Notes under the pieces: generated by a model
Databases searched by the model: none
The model's input: only the letters and a program-made list of their open reading frames with translations
What the model was told of the DNA's origin: nothing
Source: Caldithrix sp.
GTDB lineage: Bacteria; KSB1; UBA2214; DYKH01
Direction: 5' to 3'
Length of the DNA: 6,550 nt
Assembly (NCBI GenBank): GCA_020722685.1
Contig: DYKH01000093.1
Coordinates: 1-6,550, forward strand
Part shown: in pieces, positions 5,600 to 6,550 of the stretch
Position numbering within the stretch: position 1 is the first letter of the stretch
Layout of the letters: every line of letters begins with the position of its first letter
Program-made: the position numbers and the translations under genes

Positions 5600-6550
5600 C
5601 TAGCGAATTATCTCCGTCCCCGTTTTACCGGCAATGGCCTCGGACATTCGCTCCACGGAGCTGATGACGACCTTGCTCCCACCGTGTTCTAAGAAATCTA
5701 TCGCCGCCTCAATTTTGGGGCCCATGTTGCCTTTGGGAAATTGGCCTTCGGCCAAGTACTGCCGCGCTTCTTTGACGGTCATAATATCCAAGTAACGCTC
5801 GTTGGACTTGCCAAAATTGACCGCGACTTTATCCACAGCAGTAAGAATATAAAGCTCACTGGCTTCAATTTCTTCAGCCAACACCGCTGAAGCCAGATCT
5901 TTGTCAACCACCGCATCGACGCCTTCCAGCCGACCATCTTGCTCCACATAGACCGGAATTCCACCCCCGCCGGCAGTTATAACAATGACACCCTGATGCA
6001 CCAAGCGGCGTATGGTTTGGGCTTCGACGATTCGTTTGGGTTTAGGCGACGGCACCACCCGCCGGTATCCTCTACCCGCATCTGCTTTGATGATATAACC
6101 ACGGTTTCGATGCAGATTTTCTACTTCCTCTTCCTGATAAAACGGTCCCACAAACTTGGTCGGATTCAGCACCGACGGATCCTCCTTATCCACGACCACT
6201 TGAGCCAACACCGTAACCACGTCGCGCTTGACGCCACGCAGCAATAGCTTGTTCTGCAGCGACTGCTCGATCATGTAGCCCATTCCACCCTCCAAATCCG
6301 CCACAATCACTCCCAGTGGTATGGGCGGAACCAGGTGCCGCGTCTCTTCCACCCGAATGAGCGCATGCCCAACCTGCGGGCCATTGCCGTGGGTGATGGC
6401 CAATTTGTAACCACGCTCGATCAGGTCGGCGACGCCCATCAAGGCGCGACGGGTGTTGGCGAATTGCTGGTAGATGTCGCCTTCTTCGAACTCGCGGGTA
6501 ATGGCATTGCCGCCGAGGGCGACGACGGCGATTTTGTCATCGCGGTTCAT
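5600..6550 (-). CDS. arcC: Carbamate kinase
   Basis: Cytosolic amino-acid-kinase-fold enzyme catalysing carbamoyl phosphate + ADP <-> ATP + carbamate. In fermenting bacteria it makes ATP at the end of the arginine deiminase pathway or of ureide/purine breakdown. The protein has 316 residues, the full family length. Motifs in order: VVALGGNAI (9-17, phosphate loop), THGNGPQVG (53-61), DLEGGMGYMIEQSLQN (85-100), AGGGGIPV (193-200), GVDAVVDKDLASAVLA (210-225, nucleotide-site lysine and aspartate), LTAVDKV (236-242) and GNMGPKIEAA (274-283), ending GTEIIR. The ATG lies exactly at the window edge, so the start fits by length and motif but its ribosome binding site and promoter cannot be seen. No arginine deiminase or ornithine carbamoyltransferase gene is in view, so the source of carbamoyl phosphate is open. 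Related archaeal enzymes can run toward carbamoyl phosphate synthesis, so direction is not certain. It lies 127 nt upstream of korD on the same strand. Confidence 0.95.
   Translation of the reverse strand: MNRDDKIAVVALGGNAITREFEEGDIYQQFANTRRALMGVADLIERGYKLAITHGNGPQVGHALIRVEETRHLVPPIPLGVIVADLEGGMGYMIEQSLQNKLLLRGVKRDVVTVLAQVVVDKEDPSVLNPTKFVGPFYQEEEVENLHRNRGYIIKADAGRGYRRVVPSPKPKRIVEAQTIRRLVHQGVIVITAGGGGIPVYVEQDGRLEGVDAVVDKDLASAVLAEEIEASELYILTAVDKVAVNFGKSNERYLDIMTVKEARQYLAEGQFPKGNMGPKIEAAIDFLEHGGSKVVISSVERMSEAIAGKTGTEIIR

Overview
The window carries seven genes, all on the minus strand, so transcription runs from high to low coordinates: carbamate kinase (arcC), a four-gene 2-oxoacid:ferredoxin oxidoreductase (korD-korA-korB-korC), nucleoside-diphosphate kinase (ndk), and a secreted family 9 glycoside hydrolase that runs off the low-coordinate edge. 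Identities are read from translated motifs. No database search was possible.

Organism: a bacterium with typical GGAG-type ribosome binding sites. An oxygen-sensitive, ferredoxin-linked 2-oxoacid oxidoreductase, a carbamate kinase and a signal-peptide-bearing GH9 enzyme suggest an anaerobic or facultative environmental heterotroph that degrades plant polysaccharide. Two intergenic gaps hold degenerate palindromic repeats (GCGAATGGACGC type and CACAAAG type). From memory these resemble repeats common in environmental genomes such as Verrucomicrobia, Planctomycetes and FCB-related lineages. The phylum cannot be settled from this window.

Layout (minus-strand order): arcC 6550-5600; a 127-nt gap with a three-arm AAAACC/GGTTTT/AAAACC structure; korD 5472-5224; a 90-nt gap; korA 5133-3988, whose stop codon abuts the korB ATG; korB 3987-3175; a 265-nt gap holding a 66-nt palindrome and two overlapping hairpins; korC 2909-2364; a 233-nt gap holding a second degenerate inverted repeat; ndk 2130-1696; a 147-nt gap; the GH9 gene from 1547 past the window edge.

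How they work together: KorDABC would oxidise a 2-oxoacid, most likely 2-oxoglutarate, to the acyl-CoA and reduce ferredoxin, or run in reverse for carboxylation. Succinyl-CoA can yield GTP or ATP by substrate-level phosphorylation, and Ndk equilibrates nucleoside triphosphates. Carbamate kinase makes ATP from carbamoyl phosphate. arcC through ndk therefore looks like an energy-metabolism group. The GH9 gene has its own ribosome binding site and may be an unrelated neighbour.

I see no convincing new multi-gene system. The most unusual material is in the intergenic DNA, especially the palindromic element splitting korB from korC.
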